A stretch of DNA of 64,000 bases from Bacteroidales bacterium. Its GTDB lineage: Bacteria > Bacteroidota > Bacteroidia > Bacteroidales > UBA10428. Shown here piece by piece: positions 44,220-53,693 of the stretch. The DNA is taken from positions 1 to 64,000 of the forward strand of contig DATGXG010000036.1 of the NCBI GenBank assembly GCA_035299085.1. Direction: 5' to 3'. Both the position numbers and the translations under genes were made by a program. The notes beneath the pieces were generated by a model. That model was not told where the DNA came from, searched no databases, and saw only the letters and a program-made list of their open reading frames with translations. How positions within the stretch are numbered: position 1 is the stretch's first letter; every line of letters begins with the position of its first letter.

Positions 44220-45095
44220 ATGGATGCTAAAAACAATACAATACGCCGTCGTCTGACGGCTTCCTATTTTACATCAGTTGTAAGTATAACCCTTGTACTT
44301 TGCATGCTGGGTATAGGAGGTATCCTAATTCTGAACGCACGGAAATTGTCAAACTATGTTAAGGAGAATATCGGCATTTCGGTATATCTGACTGATGAGG
44401 CACGAGAAGTTGATATATTCAACCTTCAGAAAACTCTTGACGCAAAGAATTATGTTAAGGAAACACGTTATATTACAAAAGAAAAAGCGGCCGGAGATTT
44501 TAAGAAACAATTAGGCGAGGACTTTGTTGATTTTTTGGGATACAATCCTTTACCATCTTCAATTGATGTAAAACTTCATGCGGCCTATGCCAATCCCGAC
44601 AGCTTTAACGTAATAGAAAAAGAAATCAGGAAGTACCAGCAGGTTGCCGATGTGTCCTATCAGAAGGATCTTATCTACATCATCAATCAGAATATAAACA
44701 GGATCGGGATGGCAATTCTGGTTTTCAGTATCTTACTGTTTATCATTTCAATTACTCTTATCAACAACACGATTCGTTTAACTGTGTATGCCAGGCGGTT
44801 TATAATCCGAACTATGCAATTGGTTGGCGCCCATCCATCTCTTATAAGGCGACCTTTTATTTTACGAGGAATAACCCAGGGATTTATTGCTGCCGTTTTT
44901 TCCATTATTGTCCTGCTTGTTGTTTTGTATATTGCAGAAAAACAGCTTGGAGACCTGTTCAGTTTTCAGGATTTGAATATTCTGGGTACAGTTTTTGGCT
45001 CGATATTGATTCTTGGCATTCTGATCGCCTGGATATCCTCATTATTATCTGTGAATAAATATTTGAAGATGAAAACCGATAATCTTTATACTTAA
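44220..45095 (+). CDS. ftsX: Cell-division protein FtsX
   Basis: FtsX is the membrane partner of the ATPase FtsE and activates cell-wall hydrolases at the septum. The 291-residue protein has the FtsX layout: an N-terminal membrane helix at about 20-37, an extracytoplasmic loop (to about 160) with 'NIGISVYLTDEA', and three C-terminal helices near 165-185, 215-240 and 255-280, with the cytoplasmic 'RRFIIRTMQLVGAHPSLIRRPF' region between. ftsE is not adjacent. It leads the run ftsX-DUF3098-truB. Confidence 0.93.
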   Translation: MDAKNNTIRRRLTASYFTSVVSITLVLCMLGIGGILILNARKLSNYVKENIGISVYLTDEAREVDIFNLQKTLDAKNYVKETRYITKEKAAGDFKKQLGEDFVDFLGYNPLPSSIDVKLHAAYANPDSFNVIEKEIRKYQQVADVSYQKDLIYIINQNINRIGMAILVFSILLFIISITLINNTIRLTVYARRFIIRTMQLVGAHPSLIRRPFILRGITQGFIAAVFSIIVLLVVLYIAEKQLGDLFSFQDLNILGTVFGSILILGILIAWISSLLSVNKYLKMKTDNLYT

Positions 45096-45106
45096 AGAAA
45101 TACATT

Positions 45107-45373
45107 ATGCAAAAAAAGACTGAAATTAAACAACCGGATTCCGCTTTTGCCCTTCCAAAAGAAAATTACATTTACCTGGTTATCGGTTTTGCCATTATTA
45201 TTATCGGCTTTCTTCTGATGATCGGTGGTAAATCAGATGATCCGAAAATTTTCAATAAAGATGAGATCTTCAGCTTCAGGCGGATCACTCTTGCTCCCCT
45301 GATTGTGCTGGTTGGTTTTATTTTTGAAATCTGGGCCATTATGAGAAGACCAAAAAATCAGAACGAAGCCTAG
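45107..45373 (+). CDS. DUF3098 small membrane protein
   Basis: The 88-residue protein has two membrane segments ('YIYLVIGFAIIIIGFLLMIGG' trimmed: VIGFAIIIIGFLLMIGG, and 'LAPLIVLVGFIFEIWAIM') joined by a polar loop with 'SDDPKIFNKDEIFSFRRITLAP'-type sequence (DDPKIFNKDEIFSFRR). This pattern and its place between ftsX and truB match DUF3098, a Bacteroidota family of unknown function, possibly linked to division. It starts 11 bases after ftsX and ends 2 bases before truB. Confidence 0.88.
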   Translation: MQKKTEIKQPDSAFALPKENYIYLVIGFAIIIIGFLLMIGGKSDDPKIFNKDEIFSFRRITLAPLIVLVGFIFEIWAIMRRPKNQNEA

Positions 45374-45375
45374 GA

Positions 45376-46107
45376 ATGTCAATTTCATCCGGAGCAAATC
45401 CTGAAAATATTGGTAAAATCGGTGAGGATTTTCTAAATGGAAGAGTGCTTCTGTTTAATAAACCATTGTATTGGACTTCCTTCGATTTAGTGAATAAAAT
45501 TAAAGCTATCCTCAGATACAGGTTGGATTTAAAAAAAATAAAAATCGGTCATGCCGGTACCCTTGATCCTCTTGCCACAGGATTAATGATAGTTTGCACA
45601 GGGAAAGAAACAAGGAATATTGAAAAATACCAGAATCAGTCAAAGGAATACAATGCCTGCATAACGCTCGGCGCCACTACTCCTTCGTATGATCTTGAAA
45701 CCGATATCAATGCACGATTCCCTGTTGAACATATTACAAAGTCACTTGTTGAAACCACGCTGGATACATTTAAAGGAATTCAACCACAGGTGCCTCCGGA
45801 TTTCTCAGCCCGGTTTGTAAACGGGAAAAGAGCTTATACACTGGCCCGAAGCGGTAAAGTACTTGAATTGGATCCGAAAGAAATTTCAATTTATGATATC
45901 ACACTTATATCCTGCACAATGCCTTCAATAGAAATAACCGTAAGTTGCAGCAAAGGTACTTATATCAGGGCATTGGCCAGGGATATAGGAATCAGATTAC
46001 AGTCGGGAGCCTACCTTTCGGGTCTCGTGCGGACCCGTATTGGTGAATTTTTATTGAAGGATTCAATGAATATTGAAGAATTTGAAAGAAATTTTGTTTT
46101 TTTGTAA
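45376..46107 (+). CDS. truB: tRNA pseudouridine-55 synthase
   Basis: TruB makes pseudouridine 55 in the T loop of tRNAs. Motif I is 'LLFNKPLYWTSFDLVNKI', and motif II with the catalytic Asp is 'KIGHAGTLDPLATGLMIVC'. 'CSKGTYIRALARDIG' is the C-terminal core motif. At 243 residues it lacks the C-terminal PUA domain of E. coli TruB. In many Bacteroidota uppP lies between DUF3098 and truB, as I recall; here the two are 2 bases apart. Confidence 0.95.
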   Translation: MSISSGANPENIGKIGEDFLNGRVLLFNKPLYWTSFDLVNKIKAILRYRLDLKKIKIGHAGTLDPLATGLMIVCTGKETRNIEKYQNQSKEYNACITLGATTPSYDLETDINARFPVEHITKSLVETTLDTFKGIQPQVPPDFSARFVNGKRAYTLARSGKVLELDPKEISIYDITLISCTMPSIEITVSCSKGTYIRALARDIGIRLQSGAYLSGLVRTRIGEFLLKDSMNIEEFERNFVFL

Positions 46108-46169
46108 CCTTATTGCAACTGATTCGTATACCTTAGGTTTATTTAGATCATCTTCACAAAAATATATCC

Positions 46170-47222
46170 ATGAAACTTTCACAATATAAATACAATCTGC
46201 CTGACGAACTCATAGCGAAATTTCCTGCAGATAAAAGGGATGAATCCAAGCTTATGGTCGTTAACAGGGCTACAGGAAAAATTGAGCACAAGGTTTTCAG
46301 GGATATAATCGATTATTTTGAAGAAGGTGATGTTTTTGTAGTGAATAACACCAAGGTCTTTCCCGCCCGCTTATATGGGAATAAAGAAAAAACCGGTGCT
46401 GAAATTGAAGTATTCCTGCTTCGGGAATTGAACCGGGAACAAAGACTTTGGGATGTCCTTGTTGATCCGGCCAGGAAAATCAGAATCGGTAATAAGTTAT
46501 ACTTTGGCGATGACGATGAAACCCTGGTAGCTGAAGTTATTGATAACACCACATCACGTGGCAGAACGCTCCGTTTTCTTTTTGACGGGGATTATGACGA
46601 GTTCAAGAAGACTCTCTTCAAACTGGGTGAAACTCCACTCCCAAAATTCATTAAAAGAGCGGTTCAGCCTGAGGACAGGGACAGGTATCAGACCATATTC
46701 GCCAAACACGAAGGTGCTGTAGCCGCTCCAACTGCTGGTCTTCATTTCAGCCGTGAATTGCTGAAAAGGTTGGAAATTAAGGGCGCTCACTTCGCCGAAA
46801 TTACACTTCATGTTGGATTGGGTAATTTCCGGACTGTTGATGTGGAGGATCTGACCAAGCATAAAATGGATTCCGAAAGAATCATTATAAGTGAAGACGC
46901 TGCCAATATTGTGAATGAAGCCAAGGACGCACGCAAGCAGGTTTGTGCAGTTGGCACCACTGTATTGAGAACTCTTGAAAGTTCAGTTTCAACAGCCGGA
47001 CATCTTAAACCTTATGACGGGTGGACGAATAAATTCATATTTCCTCCTTATGAATTCAGCGTTCCGTCGCGAATGATATCCAATTTTCACCTTCCCTTGT
47101 CTACCCTGCTTATGATGGTTTCAGCCTTTGCCGGGTATGAGCTTCTGTTTGAATCCTATAAAATTGCCATAAAGGAAAAATACCATTTCGGCACCTATGG
47201 TGATGCCATGCTGATCCTCTAA
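46170..47222 (+). CDS. queA: S-adenosylmethionine:tRNA ribosyltransferase-isomerase
   Basis: QueA adds the cyclopentanediol precursor from SAM to preQ1 in tRNA (position 34) to form epoxyqueuosine. The 350-residue protein starts with the conserved '[23 protein letters not shown]' (seen as [17 protein letters not shown]) and carries '[13 protein letters not shown]', '[17 protein letters not shown]', '[14 protein letters not shown]' and '[17 protein letters not shown]'. It lies 62 bases after truB and 16 bases before the glycosylase gene. Confidence 0.96.
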   Translation: MKLSQYKYNLPDELIAKFPADKRDESKLMVVNRATGKIEHKVFRDIIDYFEEGDVFVVNNTKVFPARLYGNKEKTGAEIEVFLLRELNREQRLWDVLVDPARKIRIGNKLYFGDDDETLVAEVIDNTTSRGRTLRFLFDGDYDEFKKTLFKLGETPLPKFIKRAVQPEDRDRYQTIFAKHEGAVAAPTAGLHFSRELLKRLEIKGAHFAEITLHVGLGNFRTVDVEDLTKHKMDSERIIISEDAANIVNEAKDARKQVCAVGTTVLRTLESSVSTAGHLKPYDGWTNKFIFPPYEFSVPSRMISNFHLPLSTLLMMVSAFAGYELLFESYKIAIKEKYHFGTYGDAMLIL

Positions 47223-47238
47223 TGTAAATTTTACTCTA

Positions 47239-47760
47239 ATGAGGCTGGGCAGAAGCTTTTATGAACAAGATGTGCTCATAGTTGCTCCTGACCTTATAGG
47301 AAAAGTGCTCGTCCTCCGACACGAGGGAATTACAGCTTTTTATACAATAACTGAAGTCGAGGCCTACAGGGGAACCGAAGATCAGGCCTCACATGCACGA
47401 TTCGGCAGAACTGCCCGTAATTCGGTTATGTTCCGAAACGGAGGTCTGATTTATATGTATTTGATTTATGGAATGTACTGGATGATCAATATTGTTACAG
47501 CGCCAGAAGGAGTACCCCAGGCCGTACTCATCAGGGGACTTTCAGGCATAAGCGGTCCGGGAAAAGTAACAAAAACTCTGGGCCTTGATAAATCGTTTTA
47601 TGGTGAGGACCTGGTTACATCGGATAGGATTTGGATTGAAGATTCGGGTCAAAAACCTCAATATATCTGCAAACCGCGTTTCGGTATAAACTATGCCGGC
47701 GAACCATGGATTAGCAATCCATGGCGATACATTATGGTTCAACCACCTCAAATTTCCTGA
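47239..47760 (+). CDS. 3-methyladenine DNA glycosylase (AAG/MPG family)
   Basis: The AAG family removes alkylated or deaminated purines from DNA. The 173-residue protein has the active-site block 'TITEVEAYRGTEDQASHA' with Glu41 as the catalytic acid/base, followed by 'FGRTARNSVMF', 'GLIYMYLIYGMYWMINIV' and 'GPGKVTKTLGL'. It is a little shorter than the usual 190-200 residues. Its last 29 bases overlap the 3' end of the converging pbpC gene. Confidence 0.94.
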   Translation: MRLGRSFYEQDVLIVAPDLIGKVLVLRHEGITAFYTITEVEAYRGTEDQASHARFGRTARNSVMFRNGGLIYMYLIYGMYWMINIVTAPEGVPQAVLIRGLSGISGPGKVTKTLGLDKSFYGEDLVTSDRIWIEDSGQKPQYICKPRFGINYAGEPWISNPWRYIMVQPPQIS

Positions 47761-50080
47761 CAAGTTCCTGTCCCTTGCTGTCAACAAGGACAAGCCTGTG
47801 TTTTCCAGGCGCCGGGAGCAATTCAACCTGGTGAATATATTTTGTTTCCCTGATAAACTGGTCATCCAGGTGCCAGTAAATTACTGCATCAGGATCGGTA
47901 TGAACCGCTTCAAACACTACCCTTCCTTTCTCACCTTTCAAGCCACGGGGTATGAAAATTTTTACTGTTTCTCTTGGATATATGAGGTCCATCGTACGCT
48001 GACCTGCCATTTCACAACCTGGTTTAAAAGAAGGCAATCGTTTATAGTCGGCATGGTGCTTTTTGAAATACCATTCCTCAACCGGTGGCAGAACAAACCA
48101 TCCTGTGTGTTTCATACTGTCGACCGGATAACAATTGCTGCTGACCTGGAACTGAAAATCGTTGGTTAAATGAACAAGCCTGTGGTAAGGACATACGGCA
48201 GACCGGATTCCGGTAACCGGAATTTTCACCGTATCGGGATCAGGGCAGTTTGGTCCGGCAAGGTATCCGCTCTGCCTGCACACAATCCCCGGAACCATTT
48301 CATCAAGCGGAGCCTTGAACCATGGCGCATCCTGAAGCAGTCCGAAGATATCAAACATCACAGGTGCGGCTGCTGCAATGCCGGTTAACCCGGGCCGGCC
48401 TTCACCGTCTGCATTGCCCATCCAAACACCCACTACGTATTTTGTAGATGTACCAATTGCCCAGCCATCGCGGTAACCAAAACTTGTACCGGTCTTCCAT
48501 GCTATTTTTTTTGATGAATTAAAGTATTGCCACCCTGTTTCCGCTTCAGGCCGGTTTACTTCAATCATAGCCTGGTAAGCACACCATATTGAAGAAGAAT
48601 TAAATATTTCAGGTTCTGCCAGTGCATCCTGTTTTGTATAAACTTCGTTTTTAATGTAACTGGCCGGGTGAAAATCGCCTGCATAATATTTTCCGGTTTC
48701 ACCGTAATGGTTAAGAACCCTGCTTAAAGAGGCGTATATATTTGCCATTTCCTCAAGAGTTCCTTCTGCTCCGCCCAGGATTAGTGATAATCCATAATAG
48801 TCAGCCGGCTTCTTAATGGTTCTCATCCCAAGCTTTCTTAACAAATGATGAAAACGCTCCACTCCGAAAGTTTTCAGCATTTCAACAGCAGGTACATTGA
48901 GTGACCTGGAAAGTGCCCTTGAAGCGGTTACCGCTCCTTCAAACTGGCCGTCGAAATTCTGCGGCGAAAAACCTCCAAGGTTAATGGGGATATCCGAAAC
49001 AAGGCTCTGTGGAAGCAGTTTTCCGTCGTCAATCATAGCGGCAAACAAAAGGGGCTTGAGAAGACTTCCTGTACTTCGTGCAGACGTGATTATGTCCACA
49101 TCATTGGAATGTCCTTTTTCAAATGGATAATCGCAATTTCCCACATATGCCAGTATTTCACCGGTTTCAACTTCAATGACGATTGCTGCTGCATTATGGA
49201 TTTCATTGTATTGTAATTGCCGGTGATGAATCTGCACTATATCGGTTACCTGCTGCTGGAGCTTTTCACTGATAGTCGTATTTGCCAAACTTCCGGGGGT
49301 AAGAGAATAAACACGGTTTAACAAATGTGGCGCTGATGAAGGCATTGCAAGGGGTTTCTCAGGAATATCTTCAGCAAGTGAAGATTGTAACGTTCCGCTA
49401 TCGATCCACTTAAGTTTATAAAGCCGGTTTAATAGCCTGTCTCTTTTACTTTTTAAAACCAGCCTGTTTTTCCCGGGATTTACAAGCGAGGGAGAATTCG
49501 GTAATACAGCAAGTGTGGCAGCCTGTGCCCAGGTAAGGTCAGCGCCAGAAGTTCCGAAGTATCTCCATGCTGCCGCCTCCATTCCAACTACATTACCTCC
49601 GTAAGGCGCATAAGAGGTATACAACTGCAGTATTCCCGATTTGGATCTTCCCAATTCAAGTCGGGTTGCCATTATCATTTCAATTAATTTCTCTTTGACG
49701 GTCCTTGCTTTTCCGTTCCTGTATATCCGGATAACCTGCATTGTAAGAGTACTTCCTCCTCTTACAACGTGTCGTGCCCTGATATTCGCAATCAGGGCAT
49801 GAAACAATGAAACAGGATTAATACCGGGATGATAATAAAAATAACGGTCCTCAAATGCCAATGTGGCTTTTTGTATTTTTTCCGGAACAGAATCGGCTGC
49901 GGGAAATCTCCATTGTCCGTCTTTGGCAACCCTGGCTCCCAGAAGTATACCATTCCGGTCATAAATCACAGTCGACAGCGGATCACTGAAACGGCAACGA
50001 GGCACTGTGATTAAATAAATGATAACTACTATCAAAGAGAGTATGAATCCCTTTTTATAGGACCAGTTTCTGAAAATCAT
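47732..50080 (-). CDS. pbpC: Penicillin-binding protein 1C
   Basis: PbpC is a bifunctional peptidoglycan enzyme. After a membrane anchor ('GFILSLIVVIIYLITVP') comes a GT51 glycosyltransferase domain with catalytic 'AFEDRYFYYHPG' and 'RGGSTLTMQVIR'. The transpeptidase domain has SxxK in 'STGSLLKPL', SxN in 'SRSLNVPAVE' and 'KTGTSFGYRDGW'. A C-terminal BiPBP domain ends 'LVRKFEVVEP'. I choose ATG at 50080 (782 residues), which joins the SUI1 stop as TAATG, over the ATG at 50101. In many bacteria pbpC is paired with an alpha-2-macroglobulin gene; here that gene lies 7 kb away. Confidence 0.93.
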   Translation of the reverse strand: MIFRNWSYKKGFILSLIVVIIYLITVPRCRFSDPLSTVIYDRNGILLGARVAKDGQWRFPAADSVPEKIQKATLAFEDRYFYYHPGINPVSLFHALIANIRARHVVRGGSTLTMQVIRIYRNGKARTVKEKLIEMIMATRLELGRSKSGILQLYTSYAPYGGNVVGMEAAAWRYFGTSGADLTWAQAATLAVLPNSPSLVNPGKNRLVLKSKRDRLLNRLYKLKWIDSGTLQSSLAEDIPEKPLAMPSSAPHLLNRVYSLTPGSLANTTISEKLQQQVTDIVQIHHRQLQYNEIHNAAAIVIEVETGEILAYVGNCDYPFEKGHSNDVDIITSARSTGSLLKPLLFAAMIDDGKLLPQSLVSDIPINLGGFSPQNFDGQFEGAVTASRALSRSLNVPAVEMLKTFGVERFHHLLRKLGMRTIKKPADYYGLSLILGGAEGTLEEMANIYASLSRVLNHYGETGKYYAGDFHPASYIKNEVYTKQDALAEPEIFNSSSIWCAYQAMIEVNRPEAETGWQYFNSSKKIAWKTGTSFGYRDGWAIGTSTKYVVGVWMGNADGEGRPGLTGIAAAAPVMFDIFGLLQDAPWFKAPLDEMVPGIVCRQSGYLAGPNCPDPDTVKIPVTGIRSAVCPYHRLVHLTNDFQFQVSSNCYPVDSMKHTGWFVLPPVEEWYFKKHHADYKRLPSFKPGCEMAGQRTMDLIYPRETVKIFIPRGLKGEKGRVVFEAVHTDPDAVIYWHLDDQFIRETKYIHQVELLPAPGKHRLVLVDSKGQELVRKFEVVEP

Positions 50081-50421
50081 TATCCGCCCGCCTTTTTGCA
50101 TTTAAATCCTTTATCTGTAAGAAAGGTCAGGACTTTATTTCTGAAATCACCCTGGATAATGATTTCACCGTCTTTTACGGAACCTCCGGTCCCGCAATAT
50201 CTTTTTAATTTTCCTGCTAATTCATCGAGATCATCTTCCTTTCCTGCGAATCCCTTTACCAGCGTGACCGTTTTACCGTTTCTTCCCTTTGATTCGAGCC
50301 ATACATAAAGCATTTGCTGTGAAGGAGGAAGTGTTTCCTTTTCCTCTTTATGTGAATCATCCGGATACTTGAAGTTCGGGTCAGTCGAATACACGATACC
50401 ATCCCGTTTTTTGGCAACCAT
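50080..50421 (-). CDS. SUI1/YciH-family translation factor
   Basis: The 113-residue protein has the SUI1/eIF1 fold: a variable N-terminus, then 'GRNGKTVTLVKGFAGKEDDL', 'LAGKLKRYCGTGGSVKDGEI' and 'IIIQGDFRNKVLTFL', which are the classic SUI1 blocks. Bacterial YciH affects start-codon fidelity in vitro. Its stop and the pbpC start overlap by one base (TAATG). The pairing with pbpC has no obvious functional reason. Confidence 0.93.
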   Translation of the reverse strand: MVAKKRDGIVYSTDPNFKYPDDSHKEEKETLPPSQQMLYVWLESKGRNGKTVTLVKGFAGKEDDLDELAGKLKRYCGTGGSVKDGEIIIQGDFRNKVLTFLTDKGFKCKKAGG

Positions 50422-50447
50422 TGTTTAAATAATTAATTTTTGTGTAC

Positions 50448-50481
50448 TTTGCTCGTTCAAATTCAGTAATCTGTAAATTTG
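50448..50481 (+). promoter_or_regulatory. Candidate promoter of the DUF2723 gene
   Basis: TTTG (50448-50451) and TAAATTTG (50474-50481) match both elements, but the 22-base spacer is slightly long. The start codon is 63 bases after the -7 box. Confidence 0.45.
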
Positions 50482-50544
50482 ATGCTTTTGAAAAGTTTGC
50501 ATTACGAATTTATGCAAAAGAGTCATATTTAATAAACCATAATT

Positions 50545-53500
50545 ATGTCTAAATACAGGCGTGTTAACAATCTTCTCGGCTGGGTCGTTTTTCTGATTTC
50601 AGCGGTTGTTTATTTATTAACTATCGAGCCTACTGTCAGTCTGTGGGATTGCGGAGAATTCATCTCAACAGCCTATAAGCTCCAAATAGGGCATCCTCCA
50701 GGAGCCCCTTTGTTTATGATTGTTGCGCGTTTCTTTTCACTTTTTGCCAGTGATACTTCAAAGGTTGCCATGATGGTAAACGCATTTTCCGGTCTGGCAA
50801 GTGCTTTCACTATCATGTTCCTGTTCTGGACCATTACACATCTGGCTCTTAAACTGGTAAATTACCGGAATGCCTCGGAAGGAAATCCTGATCAGTTTTC
50901 ATTGAAGGATCAGATCATTATCTTCGGGAGCGGCCTTGTAGGTTCGCTTGCCTACACCTTTTCCGACACCTTCTGGTTTTCAGCGGTTGAAGGGGAAGTA
51001 TACGCCAGTTCTTCATTATTCACGGCACTTGTTTTCTGGGCTGTTCTTAAATGGGAGAATGAGGCAAATCAAAAATATGCGAACAGGTGGCTTATTTTAA
51101 TAGCCTACCTTATGGGTCTTTCCATAGGTGTTCACCTTTTGAACCTTCTTGCAATTCCTGCCATAGTGATGGTTTATTATTTCAAAAAATATGATGTCAC
51201 GGCATCCGGGGTAATCAAGGCATTGCTCATTTCGGTTGTTATTCTTGGCATAATGATGTATGGTTTGATTCCGGGACTTGTCTGGCTGGCCTCAAGGTTT
51301 GAACTGATTTTTGTGAACGGGTTCGGTATGCCTTACAATTCAGGCGTTCTTATTTATTTCATACTTCTCTTGGGCGGCATTTCGTATGGAATTTGGAAAA
51401 GTCACCTTAACAACCGTGCTCTTTTAAATTCAGCCTTGCTGATGCTGATGATGGTTATAATCGGTTATTCTTCTTTTGCTACTATTGTAATCCGGTCAAT
51501 GGCTAACCCTCCGATGGATGAAAACAATCCGGACAATATTTTTTCGCTGCAGTACTACCTGAACCGCGAACAGTATGGTGACAGGCCATTGATTTACGGG
51601 CAATATTTTAATGCACAGCCCGAGGGGATCAAAGAAGGAAAACCTACCTATACACCCCTGGATGGAAAATATAAAATCACCAACCGTAAACTATCGTACC
51701 AGTACGATAAACGATTTACCGGCCTTTTCCCCAGAATGTGGAGCTCCGATAATGAACATGTCGATGTGTATATTGAATGGGCAGGGTTGAAGGAAAGTCA
51801 CCTGTATGAACCCCGTCGTGATGCAGACGGAAATACGATCCGTGACAATAGCGGAAAAATTGTGTATGACCGGAATAATCCAAAAGATCCTCCGGGATTT
51901 GCCGCGAATATGAAATTCTTCTTCACTTATCAGCTTGGGCAAATGTATTTCAGGTATTTCATGTGGAATTTTGTCGGAAGACAAAATGATACCCAGGGTT
52001 TCGGAGATCCTCTGAATGGTAACTGGATAAGCGGGGTAAAACCGGTTGATGATGTGCTCATAGGAAAACAGGACAAACTTCCCGGTGATTTCAAAAATGC
52101 ACCCTCACGTAATACCTATTACTTTTTACCCTTGCTTCTCGGACTTTTCGGGCTTATATTTCAGTTACAGCGTGATTCAAGGAATTTCTGGGTTGTTATG
52201 CTTCTTTTTATACTGACTGGTATCGCCATTGTGATCTACCTCAATCAGACACCCTCTCAGCCCCGTGAACGGGATTATGCTTACGCAGGGTCCTTTTATG
52301 CTTTTGCCATATGGATCGGACTCGGAGTATTGGCCTTGTATGAATCGTTGTCGGTAAAACTCCGTAAAAGCGGGATGGCGATATTGATCTCGATATTGTG
52401 TCTTGGTTTGGTGCCTGGTATTATGGCCAACCAGAACTGGGACGATCATGACCGTTCAGGTCGTTACACCACACGGGACATTGCAGCTGACTATCTCAAC
52501 TCCTGTGCGCCGAATGCCATTCTGTTCACTAACGGAGATAACGACACCTTCCCGTTGTGGTATGCCCAGGAGGTTGAAGGGATCCGCACTGACGTGAGAG
52601 TTGTAAATCTGATGCTGCTGAATATGGACTGGCATATTGATCAGATACGCAGGAAAGCCTATGAATCAGAGCCTCTGCCTGTATCATTAAAGCCGGATCA
52701 GTATATAAACGGAACCCGTGACGTTGTTTTTGTACAGGACAGGCTAAACAAGCCGGCAGAACTTAAGGATATCATGTCATTTGTCGGCAGCGACCTTCCT
52801 GCAGCCAAAGTCGAAACGTCAAGCGGGAATAAATTCAATTTCATCCCCACTAAGAAATTTATTCTCCCGGTTGATACTTCTGTCGTTCTCAAAAATGGTA
52901 CAGTTGCCCCTGAAGATCGCAGTCTTATAGTACCTTCAGTTGAATGGACCTACAGCAGGGGTACCATGGGAAAGAGTTCACTGATCGTAATGGATATTCT
53001 TGCGAATAATAACTGGGAAAGACCGATTTATTTTGCCTCTTTGGGTCATGAAGGAACTTTGGGACTTGAAAATTATATGCAACTTGAAGGATTTGCCTAT
53101 CGCCTTGTTCCCATTTACACTCCGGCAATTAACCGGTACGAAGCAGGAAGGGTTGAAAGCAATATTCTGTATAAAAACCTGATGGAAAAATTCAGCTACG
53201 GCCGAATGAATGAGCCGGATGTATACCTTGATGATTTCCATGTGAGAACCATATCGGTTATCCGGTTAAGGACCCGTTTTCTTCAGCTAGCCAATGCCCT
53301 TATAAACAAGCGCGATACGGCAAGAGCAGTGCAGGTCCTTGACCGTTGCATGGAACTGACTCCTCATATCAAAGTGCCTTTTGATTACAATATTATACAG
53401 GTTGCCAGTGCCTACTATAAGTGCGGACAAAATGAAAAGGCCAATCAGCTGGTTGAAAAACTGGCTGCATTAAGTATTGAAAAGCTTGATTATTACCTGG

Positions 53501-53682
53501 ACCAGGAACTGAAATTCATTGCTGCCGCCAATGATGAGGTGCTCTATAATTTCCAGATACTTCAGAACCTGATAAACGTAACAAAAACATATAAACTGGA
53601 TGCCCTGGCTAAGAAGTACGAGGCCTCGGCTGATTCGCTTTACAATATATACACTTCAAAAACATCACAAGCTTCAAAGTAG
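50545..53682 (+). CDS. DUF2723 integral-membrane glycosyltransferase-like protein
   Basis: The 1045-residue protein has about a dozen membrane helices in its first 650 residues, then a soluble domain with TPR-like helices ('KRDTARAVQVLDRCMELTP', 'YKCGQNEKANQLVEKLAAL'). The first outer loop carries acidic residues in 'SLWDCGEFISTAYKLQIGHP' (Asp35, Glu38), the place of the catalytic acid in GT-C enzymes such as protein O-mannosyltransferases. DUF2723 is widespread in Bacteroidota and has been grouped with GT-C glycosyltransferases, possibly for protein O-glycosylation. 'FTNGDNDTFPLWYAQEVEGIR' is a second conserved block. The substrate is not known. Confidence 0.85.
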   Translation: MSKYRRVNNLLGWVVFLISAVVYLLTIEPTVSLWDCGEFISTAYKLQIGHPPGAPLFMIVARFFSLFASDTSKVAMMVNAFSGLASAFTIMFLFWTITHLALKLVNYRNASEGNPDQFSLKDQIIIFGSGLVGSLAYTFSDTFWFSAVEGEVYASSSLFTALVFWAVLKWENEANQKYANRWLILIAYLMGLSIGVHLLNLLAIPAIVMVYYFKKYDVTASGVIKALLISVVILGIMMYGLIPGLVWLASRFELIFVNGFGMPYNSGVLIYFILLLGGISYGIWKSHLNNRALLNSALLMLMMVIIGYSSFATIVIRSMANPPMDENNPDNIFSLQYYLNREQYGDRPLIYGQYFNAQPEGIKEGKPTYTPLDGKYKITNRKLSYQYDKRFTGLFPRMWSSDNEHVDVYIEWAGLKESHLYEPRRDADGNTIRDNSGKIVYDRNNPKDPPGFAANMKFFFTYQLGQMYFRYFMWNFVGRQNDTQGFGDPLNGNWISGVKPVDDVLIGKQDKLPGDFKNAPSRNTYYFLPLLLGLFGLIFQLQRDSRNFWVVMLLFILTGIAIVIYLNQTPSQPRERDYAYAGSFYAFAIWIGLGVLALYESLSVKLRKSGMAILISILCLGLVPGIMANQNWDDHDRSGRYTTRDIAADYLNSCAPNAILFTNGDNDTFPLWYAQEVEGIRTDVRVVNLMLLNMDWHIDQIRRKAYESEPLPVSLKPDQYINGTRDVVFVQDRLNKPAELKDIMSFVGSDLPAAKVETSSGNKFNFIPTKKFILPVDTSVVLKNGTVAPEDRSLIVPSVEWTYSRGTMGKSSLIVMDILANNNWERPIYFASLGHEGTLGLENYMQLEGFAYRLVPIYTPAINRYEAGRVESNILYKNLMEKFSYGRMNEPDVYLDDFHVRTISVIRLRTRFLQLANALINKRDTARAVQVLDRCMELTPHIKVPFDYNIIQVASAYYKCGQNEKANQLVEKLAALSIEKLDYYLDQELKFIAAANDEVLYNFQILQNLINVTKTYKLDALAKKYEASADSLYNIYTSKTSQASK

Positions 53683-53693
53683 CTTATTTTTTG
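53669..53693 (+). terminator. Weak terminator at the end of the DUF2723 gene
   Basis: AAGCT/AGCTT forms a 5-bp stem with a 7-base loop, followed by ATTTTTT. It overlaps the stop codon of the DUF2723 gene and the end of the converging prenyl synthase gene. Confidence 0.35.
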
